A DNA stretch of 64,000 nt from Streptococcus sp. Marseille-Q0941 (GCF_943736975.1 NZ_CALSFO010000006.1:141882-205881); one strand, 5' to 3'; positions 18,379 through 27,588 are shown, counted from the stretch's first letter. Made by a program: numbers and translations. The notes: generated by a model not told the origin, from the letters alone.

Positions 18379-19167
18379 ATGGCACATTTATTAGAAAAAA
18401 CAAGAAAAATCACATCAATGTTAAAACGTTCGGAGGAGCAATTACAAGATGAGCTTCCTTATAATGCCATTACACGTCAATTAGCAGATATTATTGACTG
18501 TAACGCTTGTATTGTGAATAGTAAGGGTCGTTTGTTGGGCTACTTTATGCGCTACAAAACTAATAATGACCGAGTAGAGCAATTCTTCCAATCAAAGACT
18601 TTCCCAGAAGATTATGTGCAAGGTGCGAACATGATCTACGATACGGAGGCCAATCTTCCAGTAGAGCATGATTTGACAATTTTCCCAACTGAGAGTCGTT
18701 CTGATTTCCCAGATGGTTTGACAACGATTGCTCCAATTCATGTCTCTGGTATTCGTTTGGGTTCTTTGATTATTTGGCGTAATGATAAAAAGTTTGAAGA
18801 AGATGATTTGATTCTTATTGAGATTGCCAGCACTGTAGTAGGGATTCAACTCTTGAATTTCCAACGCGAGGAAGATGAGAAAAATATTCGTCGTCGCACC
18901 GCAGTGACTATGGCAGTCAACACGCTTTCTTACTCTGAACTTAGAGCTGTATCAGCTATTTTAGCTGAATTAAATGGTAATGAGGGTCAATTAACAGCTT
19001 CAGTCATTGCAGATCGTATCGGTATCACTCGTTCTGTAATTGTGAATGCCCTTCGTAAACTCGAATCGGCAGGGATTATTGAGAGTCGTTCTCTTGGTAT
19101 GAAAGGAACTTATCTCAAAGTTCTCATTCCAGATATTTTTGAAGAAGTGAAAAAGAGGGACTATTAA
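18379..19167 (+). CDS. codY: GTP-sensing global transcriptional repressor CodY
   Basis: Global nutritional regulator that binds branched-chain amino acids (and GTP in bacilli) and represses amino acid transport and biosynthesis. The 262-residue length is typical. Residues 1-155 form the GAF ligand domain (start [11 protein letters not shown]), and the C-terminal winged helix-turn-helix carries [22 protein letters not shown] (about 204-225), the highly conserved recognition helix. Start ATG has GAGGTAA upstream. The stop codon overlaps the pncA start by one base (TAATG), tying NAD salvage to CodY expression. Streptococcal CodY is thought to respond mainly to amino acids rather than GTP. Confidence 0.97.
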   Translation: MAHLLEKTRKITSMLKRSEEQLQDELPYNAITRQLADIIDCNACIVNSKGRLLGYFMRYKTNNDRVEQFFQSKTFPEDYVQGANMIYDTEANLPVEHDLTIFPTESRSDFPDGLTTIAPIHVSGIRLGSLIIWRNDKKFEEDDLILIEIASTVVGIQLLNFQREEDEKNIRRRTAVTMAVNTLSYSELRAVSAILAELNGNEGQLTASVIADRIGITRSVIVNALRKLESAGIIESRSLGMKGTYLKVLIPDIFEEVKKRDY

Positions 19168-19742
19168 TGGCTAAGGCTTTAATTTCTATTGACTATACAG
19201 AAGATTTTGTAGCGGATCATGGGAAACTGACTGCAGGCGCTCCAGCTCAAGCAATATCTGATGATATATATGGGGTGACCCAAAAGGCTTTTGAACGTGG
19301 AGATTATATATTTTTTACCATCGATGCACATGAAGAAAATGATGTTTTTCATCCTGAAAGTAAACTATTCCCGCCCCATAATATTATTGGGACTAGTGGC
19401 CGAAATTTATTTGGCAAGTTAGCCGAGTTCTATCAGGAACATGCTGATGATAGTCGTGTTTTCTGGATGGACAAACGTCACTATTCGGCTTTTTCTGGAA
19501 CAGATTTGGATATCCGTCTTAGAGAGCGTGGTGTGGACACTGTAATCCTAACAGGAGTTCTTACTGATATCTGTGTCTTGCATACGGCGATTGATGCCTA
19601 CAATCTTGGTTATCAGATTGAAGTCGTCAAACCAGCTGTAGCATCTATTTGGCCTGAAAATCATGCCTTTGCACTTGGACATTTTAAGAATACACTTGGT
19701 GCAAAATTGGTTGATGAAAATTTGCTTGAAATTACAGAATAA
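19167..19742 (+). CDS. pncA: Nicotinamidase PncA (isochorismatase family)
   Basis: Hydrolyses nicotinamide to nicotinate, which PncB (8.8 kb) then uses. The 191-residue cysteine hydrolase has the complete triad Asp9, Lys103 and Cys136 (I-S-I-D-Y, M-D-K-R-H, T-D-I-C-V), and the metal-site residues Asp53 and His71 with an acidic residue at 64. These positions agree with those I recall for the pneumococcal enzyme. ATG overlaps the codY stop by one base, so it is translated by coupling and shares CodY autoregulation. No terminator is visible between it and the tRNA promoter, which lies in the 77 nt after its stop. Confidence 0.94.
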   Translation: MAKALISIDYTEDFVADHGKLTAGAPAQAISDDIYGVTQKAFERGDYIFFTIDAHEENDVFHPESKLFPPHNIIGTSGRNLFGKLAEFYQEHADDSRVFWMDKRHYSAFSGTDLDIRLRERGVDTVILTGVLTDICVLHTAIDAYNLGYQIEVVKPAVASIWPENHAFALGHFKNTLGAKLVDENLLEITE

Positions 19743-19775
19743 TACATTCCAAGATGAAAAAATCTGAAAAAAGTC

Positions 19776-19804
19776 TTGACAATTTTTTTCAAAGTTGATA
19801 TACT
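19776..19804 (+). promoter_or_regulatory. tRNA-Leu promoter
   Basis: TTGACA (19776-19781), 17-nt spacer, TATACT (19799-19804), 15 nt before the tRNA. Confidence 0.85.
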
Positions 19805-19819
19805 AGTAAAGTAATCAAC

Positions 19820-19905
19820 GCGGGGATGGCGGAATTGGCAGACGCGCAGGACTAAGGATCCTGTGACCGCTTTAGGTCGTGAGGGTTCAAGTCCCTCTCT
19901 CCGCA
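19820..19905 (+). tRNA. tRNA-Leu (anticodon AAG)
   Basis: 86 nt. Acceptor GCGGGGA pairs with TCTCCGC (one G-U), anticodon stem CAGGA/TCCTG frames loop C-T-AAG-G-A, a class II long variable arm (TGACC/GGTCG) is present, and the T arm is GAGGG-TTCAAGT-CCCTC. Discriminator A; CCA is not encoded. AAG reads CUU/CUC. Confidence 0.95.
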
Positions 19906-19910
19906 TAATA

Positions 19911-19935
19911 GTGAGCTAGCTTTGGCTAGCTTTTT
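19911..19935 (+). terminator. Terminator after tRNA-Leu
   Basis: GAGCTAGC-TTTG-GCTAGCTTTTT. Confidence 0.85.
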
Positions 19936-19945
19936 ATTTTTCATC

Positions 19946-19978
19946 AAAAAGAGCAAAAATATTTTTGCTCTTTTTTTG
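19946..19978. terminator. Second, symmetric terminator-like palindrome
   Basis: 15-bp perfect inverted repeat (19946-19960 with 19961-19975) with no spacer, AAAAAGAGC at one end and GCTCTTTTTTT at the other; it isolates the tRNA from the vex operon. Confidence 0.75.
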
Positions 19979-20039
19979 TGATTTCATAAACATTTCATAT
20001 TTGAATATTATAATGGTTTTACAAATATGGAGGTGCTAT

Positions 20040-21317
20040 ATGAATCCCACTCAAAGAGCTTGGGCTTACGTCAGCAGAAAACGACTGAGAAGTCTCATTT
20101 TATTCTTTATTCTATTTGTCTTATTGGCTGGAATATCTGCTTGTCTGACGCTCATGAAGTCCAACAAAACAGTAGAGAATAATCTCTACCGCTCCTTGAA
20201 TACATCTTTTTCTATTAGAAGAATGGAGCCGGATCAAGCTTTTCAATTGTCTCAACTAGATGACCTTAAAAAAATACAGGGGCTTGAGGAGATTTTCCCA
20301 GAGCTTGAAACAATAGCTAAGTTGACTGACAAAGAAGTAGTTACTGGAGAACAAAGTATCCAAAGGGATGATCTGACAGAAGCTGAAAAAAATCTTATCG
20401 GTTTAATTGCTTTGAAAGATTCATCCAAGGATGTTTCCTTTACAAGCTCTGCTTTTACCCTTAAAGAAGGAAGACATATCGAAAAAGGGGATAAGCAGAA
20501 AATATTGGTCCACGAGGAATTGGCTAAGAAGAATAAGCTAAAACTTGGGGATAAGATTAGTCTAAATCCTGGTCAAGTAGAAGGAAATAGTGGACAAGGT
20601 CTAGACTATGAAATCGTCGGTATATTCTCAGGTAAAAAACAAGAGAAATTTACTGGTCTTAGCTCAGACTTTAGTGAAAATACAGTCTATACAGATTATG
20701 AAAGTAGTCAAACTCTTCTTGGAAATAAGGAAGCTCAAGTCACTGCCGCTCGTTTCTATCTAGAAAATCCAAAAGAAATGGATAGCATCATTCAAGAGGT
20801 TGAAAAGTTATCTCTGCAAACGAAAGGATATCAAGTCGAAAAGGAAAATAAGGCTTTTGAACAAATCAAGGATTCAGTTTCGACCTTCCAAACCTTCTTA
20901 CAAATTTTCCTCTATGGCATTATGATTGCTGGTGTAGGAGCGCTGGTCTTGGTCTTGTCCCTTTGGTTACGAGAGCGAGTTTACGAAGTTGGTATTTTAT
21001 TAGCGCTAGGTAAGGGAAAAGGAGCAATCTTTAGCCAATTCTGCCTGGAAGTCGCCCTGGTTTCGTTGGCATCTATTCTGCCTGCATTTGTGGCTGGGAA
21101 TGCCATTACTTCCTATCTCTTGAAGACTGTGCTAGCAAGTGGCGACCAAGCTGCACTACAAGATACTCTAGCAAAAGCAACAAATCTTTCAACAAGTCTA
21201 CTATCATTTGGAGAATCTTATATCTTCCTACTGATTATTAGTTGCTTGTCAGTTGCACTTTGTTTCCTATTTTTATTTAGAAAATCACCGAAAGAAATTT
21301 TATCATCTATTAGTTAA
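20040..21317 (+). CDS. vex1: ABC transporter permease Vex1 (FtsX/MacB type)
   Basis: First permease of the vex exporter. From ATG 20040 (GGAGG 6 nt upstream) it has 425 residues: one N-terminal membrane helix (about 18-38), a large extracytoplasmic MacB-type domain, and three C-terminal helices of the FtsX domain with the R-E-R-V-Y-E-V-G-I-L-L-A-L-G-K cytoplasmic coupling loop. It is followed by the ATPase gene (13-nt gap), a second permease, and vncR-vncS, then fba: the order of the pneumococcal vex-vnc locus. Type VII ABC systems like this usually perform mechanotransmission or peptide/lipid export rather than classical import. A TATAAT (20009-20014) precedes it; no convincing -35. Confidence 0.9.
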   Translation: MNPTQRAWAYVSRKRLRSLILFFILFVLLAGISACLTLMKSNKTVENNLYRSLNTSFSIRRMEPDQAFQLSQLDDLKKIQGLEEIFPELETIAKLTDKEVVTGEQSIQRDDLTEAEKNLIGLIALKDSSKDVSFTSSAFTLKEGRHIEKGDKQKILVHEELAKKNKLKLGDKISLNPGQVEGNSGQGLDYEIVGIFSGKKQEKFTGLSSDFSENTVYTDYESSQTLLGNKEAQVTAARFYLENPKEMDSIIQEVEKLSLQTKGYQVEKENKAFEQIKDSVSTFQTFLQIFLYGIMIAGVGALVLVLSLWLRERVYEVGILLALGKGKGAIFSQFCLEVALVSLASILPAFVAGNAITSYLLKTVLASGDQAALQDTLAKATNLSTSLLSFGESYIFLLIISCLSVALCFLFLFRKSPKEILSSIS

Positions 21318-21330
21318 TGAAGGAGAAATC

Positions 21331-21978
21331 ATGACTTTACTACAATTACAAGATCTTACTTATCGTTACAAAAACACTGCAGAAGCAGTATTATATAAAA
21401 TCAATTACGATTTTGAACCGGGCAAGTTTTATAGTATTATCGGAGAATCAGGAGCTGGGAAGTCAACACTCTTATCTCTATTAGCAGGACTTGATAGCCC
21501 AGTCGAAGGTGCAATCCTATTCGAAGGCAAGGATATTCGTGAACAAGGTTATTCTTATCACCGAATGCACCATATCTCTTTGGTTTTCCAAAACTATAAC
21601 TTGATTGATTATCTTTCTCCTTTGGAAAATATCCGCTTGGTTAATAAAAAAGCTAGCAAGGATACCCTTCTTGAACTTGGTTTAGATGAAAGTCAAATCA
21701 AGCGGAATGTTCTCCAATTATCAGGTGGGCAGCAACAACGTGTTGCCATTGCTCGTAGCCTTGTATCTGAAGCACCAGTGATTTTAGCAGATGAACCAAC
21801 AGGGAACCTAGATCCTAAGACTGCGGGGGATATCATCGATTTGCTCAAATCTCTTGCTGAGAAAACTGGCAAGTGTGTCATAGTTGTGACCCACAGTAAG
21901 GAAGTGGCACAGGCGTCAGATATTACACTTGAATTGAAGGATAAGAAACTGACTGAAACAAGAACAAATCGTAACTAA
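21331..21978 (+). CDS. vex2: ABC transporter ATPase Vex2 (LolD/MacB type)
   Basis: 215-residue nucleotide-binding protein that drives the Vex1-Vex3 pair. Walker A is [10 protein letters not shown] (about 38-47), the signature is [13 protein letters not shown], Walker B is [12 protein letters not shown] with the catalytic Glu, and the H-loop His is in V-V-T-H-S. The start at ATG 21331 has AAGGAGAA 4 nt upstream; an in-frame earlier start would overlap vex1 and lacks a ribosome site. Only 47 nt separate it from vex3, too few for an additional peptide gene such as pep27 of pneumococcus. Confidence 0.93.
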   Translation: MTLLQLQDLTYRYKNTAEAVLYKINYDFEPGKFYSIIGESGAGKSTLLSLLAGLDSPVEGAILFEGKDIREQGYSYHRMHHISLVFQNYNLIDYLSPLENIRLVNKKASKDTLLELGLDESQIKRNVLQLSGGQQQRVAIARSLVSEAPVILADEPTGNLDPKTAGDIIDLLKSLAEKTGKCVIVVTHSKEVAQASDITLELKDKKLTETRTNRN

Positions 21979-22025
21979 AACTTTTAAACTTATTAAAAAC
22001 GGAAGTAAATCTAGAAAGGAATCTT

Positions 22026-23405
22026 ATGTTACACAACGCATTTGCCTATGTCACAAGAAAATTTTTCAAGTCTATTGTGATCTTTCTTATCATTCTCTTG
22101 ATGGCTAGTTTGAGTTTAGTCGGCTTGTCTATCAAGGGAGCGACAGCTAAGGCTTCTCAAGAAACCTTTAAAAATATCACCAATAGTTTCTCTATGCAAA
22201 TCAACCGTAGGGTCAATCAAGGAACTCCACGTGGTGCGGGGAATATCAAGGGTGAAGATATCAAAAAAATTACCGAGAATAAGGCCATTGAATCCTATAT
22301 CAAACGGATTAATGCTATCGGTGATTTGACAGGCTATGAATTGATTGAAACGCCTGAAACCAAGAAAAATCTAACTGCAGATAGAGCTCAACGTTTTGGA
22401 AGCAGCTTGATGATAACAGGTGTCAATGACTCTTCTAAAGAAGACAAGTTTGTGTCAGGCTCTTACAAACTGGTCGAAGGAGAACATTTAACAAACGATG
22501 ACAAACACCAGATTCTCATGCACAAAGACTTGGCTGCTAAACATGGTTGGAAGGTAGGGGACAAGGTCAAACTGAACTCCAATATCTACGATGCAGATAA
22601 TGAAAAAGGAGCCAAGGAAACAGTAGAAGTAACGATCAAAGGACTTTTTGATGGACATAACAAATCTGCTGTAACCTACTCACAAGAACTCTATGAGAAT
22701 ACAGCTATCTCAGATATTCACACAGCAGCCCAACTCTATGGTTATACAGAAGATACAGCTATTTATGGAGATGCTACCTTCTTTGTAGCTGGAGATAAGA
22801 ACTTAGATAGTGTCATGCAAGAATTAGGTTCTATCAATGGTATCAACTGGAAGATGTATAGCTTGATTAAGAGTTCATCTAACTATCCTGCCCTCGAACA
22901 ATCTATCTCAGGCATGTACAAGATGGCTAATCTTCTCTTCTGGGGTAGCTTGAGCTTCTCAGTTCTTCTACTTGCTCTCTTGCTTACACTATGGATTAAC
23001 GCCCGTCGTAAAGAAGTTGGAATTCTCCTTTCAATTGGTTTAAAACAAGCAAGTATTCTAGGACAATTTATCACAGAAGCAGTTATGATTGCAATTCCAG
23101 CACTAATTTCAGCTTACTTCTTAGCTAACTATGCTGCTCGTGCCATTGGAAATACAGTGCTTGCAAATGTCACATCAGATGTGGCTAAGCAAGCTAGTAA
23201 GGCAGCCCAAGCCTCTAATCTTGGTGGTGGTGCAGAAGTTGACGGCTTTAGCAAGACACTTTCAAGTCTGGATATATCCATTCAACCTTCTGACTTTGCC
23301 ATCATCTTCGTACTTGGCTTAGTTCTAGTGGTACTAGTTATGGCACTTGCTTCGAGCAATCTCCTCTTTAAACAACCAAAAGAACTCTTGTTGGATAGTG
23401 AATAA
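22026..23405 (+). CDS. vex3: ABC transporter permease Vex3 (FtsX/MacB type)
   Basis: 459-residue second permease, with the same plan as Vex1: one N-terminal helix (about 17-35), a periplasm-equivalent domain of about 260 residues, and three C-terminal helices; the coupling loop reads N-A-R-R-K-E-V-G-I-L-L-S-I-G-L-K. An insertion between the last two helices (Q-A-S-K-A-A-Q-A-S-N-L-G-G-G-A) makes it longer than Vex1. AGAAAGGAA precedes ATG. With Vex1 and Vex2 it forms a heterodimeric transporter; in pneumococcus the system is linked to export of a small peptide and to the VncRS sensor, but the substrate here is unknown. Confidence 0.9.
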   Translation: MLHNAFAYVTRKFFKSIVIFLIILLMASLSLVGLSIKGATAKASQETFKNITNSFSMQINRRVNQGTPRGAGNIKGEDIKKITENKAIESYIKRINAIGDLTGYELIETPETKKNLTADRAQRFGSSLMITGVNDSSKEDKFVSGSYKLVEGEHLTNDDKHQILMHKDLAAKHGWKVGDKVKLNSNIYDADNEKGAKETVEVTIKGLFDGHNKSAVTYSQELYENTAISDIHTAAQLYGYTEDTAIYGDATFFVAGDKNLDSVMQELGSINGINWKMYSLIKSSSNYPALEQSISGMYKMANLLFWGSLSFSVLLLALLLTLWINARRKEVGILLSIGLKQASILGQFITEAVMIAIPALISAYFLANYAARAIGNTVLANVTSDVAKQASKAAQASNLGGGAEVDGFSKTLSSLDISIQPSDFAIIFVLGLVLVVLVMALASSNLLFKQPKELLLDSE

Positions 23406-23410
23406 AAAAC

Positions 23411-23459
23411 ATGCTACCTATTCTCACTCAAATGAGATATAATATAGGTAGCATTTTTG
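23411..23459 (+). terminator. Terminator/attenuator between vex3 and vncR
   Basis: ATGCTACCTAT (23411-23421) pairs with ATAGGTAGCAT (23444-23454), followed by TTTTTGAT; a small TCTCA/TGAGA hairpin lies inside. The hairpin also contains TATAAT (23439-23444), so it may combine termination of vex with a start for vncRS. Confidence 0.7.
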
Positions 23460-23475
23460 ATAGAAAAGGATTTAT

Positions 23476-24132
23476 ATGAAAATTCTAATTGTAGAAGATG
23501 AAGACATGATTCGCGAGGGAATTAGTGACTATTTGACGGATTGTGGCTATGAAACCATTCAGGCAAGAGATGGAGAAGAAGCTCTAGAGCAATTTTCCAA
23601 TCATCAAGTAGACTTGGTTCTCTTGGACATTCAAATGCCTAAACTCAATGGTTTAGAGGTTTTGTCAGAAATCCGTAAAAGCAGTCAAGTTCCGGTTTTG
23701 ATGTTGACAGCCTTTCAGGACGAAGAATATAAGATGAGTGCCTTTGCTGCATTGGCAGATGGTTATTTGGAAAAACCTTTTTCCCTATCCTTGTTAAAGG
23801 TACGAGTGGATGCCATCTTCAAACGTCATTATGACACTGGTCGTATGTTTATCTATAGGGACACCGAGGTAGACTTTGACAGTTACAGCGCTAAAGTAGC
23901 TGGTCAAGAAGTTGCTGTCAATGCAAAAGAACTGGAAATTTTAGACTATCTGGTTAAAAATGAAGGGCGAGCCTTAACGCGGTCGCAGATTATCGATGCT
24001 GTATGGAAGATGACAGATGAGGTTCCTTTTGACAGAGTGATCGATGTCTATATCAAGGAACTACGGAAAAAATTGGATTTAGACTGTATTCTTACCGTTC
24101 GCAATGTTGGTTATAAATTGGAGAGAAAATGA
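23476..24132 (+). CDS. vncR: Response regulator VncR (OmpR family)
   Basis: 218-residue two-domain regulator. The receiver holds the acidic pair E-D-E near the N-terminus, the phosphorylation site Asp51 in L-V-L-L-D-I-Q-M-P, Thr in M-L-T-A-F and Lys in Y-L-E-K-P-F; the C-terminal OmpR/PhoB winged helix contains L-E-I-L-D-Y-L-V-K-N-E-G-R-A-L-T-R and ends R-N-V-G-Y-K-L-E-R. It overlaps vncS by 4 nt. Encoded beside the vex exporter, it likely responds to the same envelope or peptide signal; the binding site is not identifiable from this window. Confidence 0.93.
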   Translation: MKILIVEDEDMIREGISDYLTDCGYETIQARDGEEALEQFSNHQVDLVLLDIQMPKLNGLEVLSEIRKSSQVPVLMLTAFQDEEYKMSAFAALADGYLEKPFSLSLLKVRVDAIFKRHYDTGRMFIYRDTEVDFDSYSAKVAGQEVAVNAKELEILDYLVKNEGRALTRSQIIDAVWKMTDEVPFDRVIDVYIKELRKKLDLDCILTVRNVGYKLERK

Positions 24133-25451
24133 GACGTTCAGGTTTATTTAAAAAAATTTTTATCTATACCTTCTCGGTATTTTCTACCTTGGTCATTTGT
24201 TTGCATTTGGCCATCTATTTTCTCTTTCCTTCGACCTATCTCAGTCATCGTCAGGAAAGTGTTGGGCAGAAGGCTACAGAAATTGCGCAATCCTTCCAAG
24301 GAAAAGATAGTAAAGCTATTCAGGAAGTACTTGAACTTTATTCTAAAAGCAGTGATATTAAGGGAGCTGTTAAGGGAGAGATGACTCAGGATAAGTTGGA
24401 AGTCAATGATAATCTTCCCATTGATAAACAAAGACAAACGGCCTCCTTGGTTATTGAGGAAAGAGAAGTTCAAACCAAGGATGGTCAGACTATGACCTTG
24501 CAGTTTTTAGCTTCTATGGATTTGCAAAAAGAAGCAGAAGAAATCAGTCTTCAATTTTTGCCTTATACTTTATTTGCGTCGTTCATCATTTCGCTCCTCA
24601 TCGCCTTTATCTATGCTAGAACCATTGTTGCTCCTATTTTGGAAATCAAACGAGTGACTAGACGTATGATGGATTTGGATGCAGAAGTGAGGTTGCGCGT
24701 GGATTCTAAGGATGAAATTGGCGATCTCAAAGAACAAATTAATAGCCTTTATCAGCATCTCTTGACGGTCATTGCAGATTTGCATGAGAAGAACGAGGCC
24801 ATCCTCCAGCTAGAAAAGATGAAGGTTGAGTTTTTGCGAGGTGCTTCCCACGAACTGAAAACACCTCTAGCTAGTCTAAAGATTCTTCTGGAGAATATGA
24901 AAGCCAATATTGGACGTTACAAAGATAGAGACCATTATCTGGGAGTTTCTCTAGGTATTGTGGATGATTTGAGTCACCACGTTCTGCAAATCCTATCCCT
25001 TTCTTCAGTGCAGGAATTGCGAGATAAGAAGGAAAAAATCAACCTTCTTGAAATGACAGATTTTCTCTTAAAGGATTATGATTTATTAGCCAAAGAGAGG
25101 GAAATCTCAGTAGTGAACCAACTGACTGACCAACAAACTTATCTAAATCCTTCGGTACTCAAGCTAATTCTTTCCAATCTTATCAGTAATGCGGTGAAAC
25201 ATTCTGTCCAAGGTGGTTTGCTAAAAATTGGTGTAAAAGATGATTGGATGTTTATAGAGAACACTTGTACACATGAGGAACAGGATAAATTCGAACAATC
25301 CTTTACATCATCTAGTCGACAAAGCAAGGGAGCTGGTTTGGGACTCTTCGTAGTCAAAAGTTTATTAGAAAACGAAGAAATTGATTATCGATTTGAAAGA
25401 AACGAAGATCACTTAGTATTTTATATGAATCTACTTCAAAATCTGGAATAA
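24129..25451 (+). CDS. vncS: Sensor histidine kinase VncS
   Basis: 440-residue membrane kinase. Two transmembrane helices (about 10-33 and 144-163) flank an extracytoplasmic sensor of about 110 residues; a HAMP linker follows, then the H-box F-L-R-G-A-S-H-E-L-K-T-P with His241, the N-box L-S-N-L-I-S-N-A-V-K-H and a G-box G-A-G-L-G-L-F-V-V-K. The ATP lid region is short. ATGA overlap with vncR shows coupling. fba follows after 142 nt with its own promoter, as in pneumococcus. Confidence 0.93.
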   Translation: MRRSGLFKKIFIYTFSVFSTLVICLHLAIYFLFPSTYLSHRQESVGQKATEIAQSFQGKDSKAIQEVLELYSKSSDIKGAVKGEMTQDKLEVNDNLPIDKQRQTASLVIEEREVQTKDGQTMTLQFLASMDLQKEAEEISLQFLPYTLFASFIISLLIAFIYARTIVAPILEIKRVTRRMMDLDAEVRLRVDSKDEIGDLKEQINSLYQHLLTVIADLHEKNEAILQLEKMKVEFLRGASHELKTPLASLKILLENMKANIGRYKDRDHYLGVSLGIVDDLSHHVLQILSLSSVQELRDKKEKINLLEMTDFLLKDYDLLAKEREISVVNQLTDQQTYLNPSVLKLILSNLISNAVKHSVQGGLLKIGVKDDWMFIENTCTHEEQDKFEQSFTSSSRQSKGAGLGLFVVKSLLENEEIDYRFERNEDHLVFYMNLLQNLE

Positions 25452-25593
25452 AGGGATTTAGAGAGTGTTTACATATTTTAAGATAGAAGAAATTCAATTT
25501 AAAGTATGGGAAAAACTAGCTTTTTTTGTTAAAAAGTGATAAAATGAACAATGTAAATGGGATGTCCCAAAAAATATATAGGAGGCCTGACAA

Positions 25594-26475
25594 ATGGCAA
25601 TCGTTTCAGCAGAAAAATTTGTCCAAGCAGCTCGTGACAACGGTTATGCAGTTGGTGGATTTAACACAAACAACCTTGAGTGGACTCAAGCTATCTTGCG
25701 TGCAGCAGAAGCTAAAAAAGCTCCAGTTTTGATCCAAACTTCAATGGGTGCTGCTAAATACATGGGTGGTTATAAAGTTGCTCGCAACTTGATCGCTAAC
25801 CTTGTTGAGTCAATGGGTATCACTGTACCAGTAGCTATCCACCTTGACCACGGTCACTACGAAGATGCACTTGAGTGTATCGAAGTTGGTTACACTTCAA
25901 TCATGTTTGACGGTTCACACCTTCCAGTTGAAGAAAACCTTAAATTGGCTAAAGACGTTGTTGAAAAAGCACACGCTAAAGGTATCTCAGTAGAAGCTGA
26001 AGTTGGTACTATCGGTGGTGAAGAAGACGGTATCATCGGTAAAGGTGAATTGGCTCCAATCGAAGACGCTAAAGCAATGGTTGCAACTGGTATCGACTTC
26101 TTGGCGGCTGGTATCGGTAACATCCACGGTCCTTACCCAGCAAACTGGGAAGGTCTTGACCTTGACCACTTGCAAAAATTGACTGAAGCTCTTCCAGGCT
26201 TCCCAATCGTATTGCACGGTGGATCAGGTATCCCTGATGACCAAATCCAAGCAGCTATCAAACTTGGTGTTGCGAAAGTTAACGTTAACACTGAATGCCA
26301 AATCGCATTCGCTAACGCAACTCGTAAATTTGCTCGTGACTACGAAGCAAACGAAGCAGAATACGACAAGAAAAAACTCTTCGACCCACGTAAATTCTTG
26401 GCTGACGGTGTAAAAGCTATCCAAGCATCAGTTGAAGAACGTATCGACGTATTCGGTTCAGAAGGTAAAGCTTAA
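25594..26475 (+). CDS. fba: Class II fructose-bisphosphate aldolase
   Basis: Zn2+-dependent glycolytic aldolase interconverting fructose 1,6-bisphosphate with DHAP and glyceraldehyde 3-phosphate. The 293-residue protein has the metal ligands in H-L-D-H-G-H-Y (Asp base and His), the E-A-E-V-G-T-I-G-G loop, N-I-H-G-P-Y and V-L-H-G-G-S-G-I-P-D-D, followed by V-N-V-N-T-E. The codon choice is strongly biased (GGT, GTT, AAC, CTT/TTG), typical of a highly expressed gene. AGGAGG (25579-25584) precedes the ATG; an upstream GATAAAAT element (about 25538) is the probable -10. Also known as a surface-exposed adhesin in pneumococcus. Confidence 0.97.
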   Translation: MAIVSAEKFVQAARDNGYAVGGFNTNNLEWTQAILRAAEAKKAPVLIQTSMGAAKYMGGYKVARNLIANLVESMGITVPVAIHLDHGHYEDALECIEVGYTSIMFDGSHLPVEENLKLAKDVVEKAHAKGISVEAEVGTIGGEEDGIIGKGELAPIEDAKAMVATGIDFLAAGIGNIHGPYPANWEGLDLDHLQKLTEALPGFPIVLHGGSGIPDDQIQAAIKLGVAKVNVNTECQIAFANATRKFARDYEANEAEYDKKKLFDPRKFLADGVKAIQASVEERIDVFGSEGKA

Positions 26476-26496
26476 TCTAGCTGAACAATACAGAAA

Positions 26497-26523
26497 GAAC
26501 CTGCCCATTGGGTGGGTTTTTTG
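26497..26523 (+). terminator. Terminator after fba
   Basis: AACCTGCCCA pairs with GGTGGGTT (G-U allowed), followed by six T. Confidence 0.8.
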
Positions 26524-26604
26524 GTGTCTGGATATATAGCGAATATACTGTAGAAGAACCAATCTTAAGTTGCTAAAAGGACCTATTTTTTGTACAATAA
26601 TGCT

Positions 26605-27537
26605 ATGAAAAAACTAAAACAATGTAGTCTTTGCTTTCTTAGTTTCATTCTTTTATTTTTACTCGCTACATTTATCTTTCACCGTATCAGTCTAGAAAAG
26701 GAACAAGCTTCACTAACACCTATGGGACAACAAGTTCTCGTCAATGGACATCAAATAAATATTTACGTTGAAGGGGATGGTCCTGAGACTATAGTAGTTC
26801 TCTCAGGTGCTGGTATTGCTTCTCCTATATTGGACTTTAAAGAAGTATCGGAATTCTTATCGAAACGGTATAAGGTAGTCATCGTGGAGCGAGCAGGGTA
26901 TGGTTATAGTGATGATAGCAATCATTCAAGAGATGTGATGGAGATTTTGTCTGAGACTCACCAAGCTCTTTCGCAAGCAAATATCACAGGGCCGTTTATC
27001 ATTCTGTCTCATTCCATGGCTAGTCTAGAGAGTCTGGCTTGGCAGGAGAAGTTTCCTGATGAAGTGAAAGCTTTGATTGGTTTAGATTGGGCACTGCCAT
27101 CAAGTTATGAAGATTTAAAGGAGAATCAGACCTTGCTCACTGTGGCATATTGGAGCAGCAAGATTGGCTTATTACGCTACTTCCCTGAGTCCTTTTATAT
27201 AAAAAATCAAACTCTGACCGAAAATGAACGAAAACAATATAAACTTCTAGCTTATAAGCAGTTGATGTCACAAGCCATGTTTCATGAATCCCAAACGGTA
27301 AAGGAAAATGCCAAGAAAGTTCCCTCAAACATTAATCCGAAAATTCCAGCCTTACTAATGGTTTCTAATGGTGAAGGAACTAGTTTTAGCCAATCAGAAT
27401 GGCAGCATTTTACAAAGAAATTTGTAAGTGACCAGTCTAATGTTCAAGTTGTGTATGTTGATGCGCCTCATGACCTCTATCATTATCAAAGCGATGCTAT
27501 TGTTTCTCGCATTAAAGAATTTTTAGAGAATAATTGA
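26605..27537 (+). CDS. Membrane-anchored alpha/beta hydrolase
   Basis: 310-residue protein with an uncleaved N-terminal membrane helix (about 8-25) and an extracytoplasmic alpha/beta-hydrolase domain. The fold is shown by V-V-L-S-G-A-G (oxyanion strand), V-E-R-A-G-Y-G-Y-S-D, the nucleophile elbow I-L-S-H-S-M-A-S (Ser at the tip, but with S-x-S-x-A instead of G-x-S-x-G), and the late His in D-A-P-H-D-L-Y. Substrate unknown; could be an esterase or peptidase of the prolyl-iminopeptidase-like group. The start is ambiguous: ATG 26605 lies 6 nt after TACAAT (26593-26598, with TTGCTA 17 nt further up) and would be leaderless, whereas the in-frame TTG at 26590 has AAAAGGA 8 nt upstream. Confidence 0.8.
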   Translation: MKKLKQCSLCFLSFILLFLLATFIFHRISLEKEQASLTPMGQQVLVNGHQINIYVEGDGPETIVVLSGAGIASPILDFKEVSEFLSKRYKVVIVERAGYGYSDDSNHSRDVMEILSETHQALSQANITGPFIILSHSMASLESLAWQEKFPDEVKALIGLDWALPSSYEDLKENQTLLTVAYWSSKIGLLRYFPESFYIKNQTLTENERKQYKLLAYKQLMSQAMFHESQTVKENAKKVPSNINPKIPALLMVSNGEGTSFSQSEWQHFTKKFVSDQSNVQVVYVDAPHDLYHYQSDAIVSRIKEFLENN

Positions 27538-27588
27538 GGGCTTAGAAATCCATTGAGACTGATGATAATAATTGAAAGGTAATGACTT

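Noticed and set aside
25526..25732. 68-codon plus frame overlapping fba start
   Set aside because: Different frame within the highly expressed fba gene; no own ribosome site.
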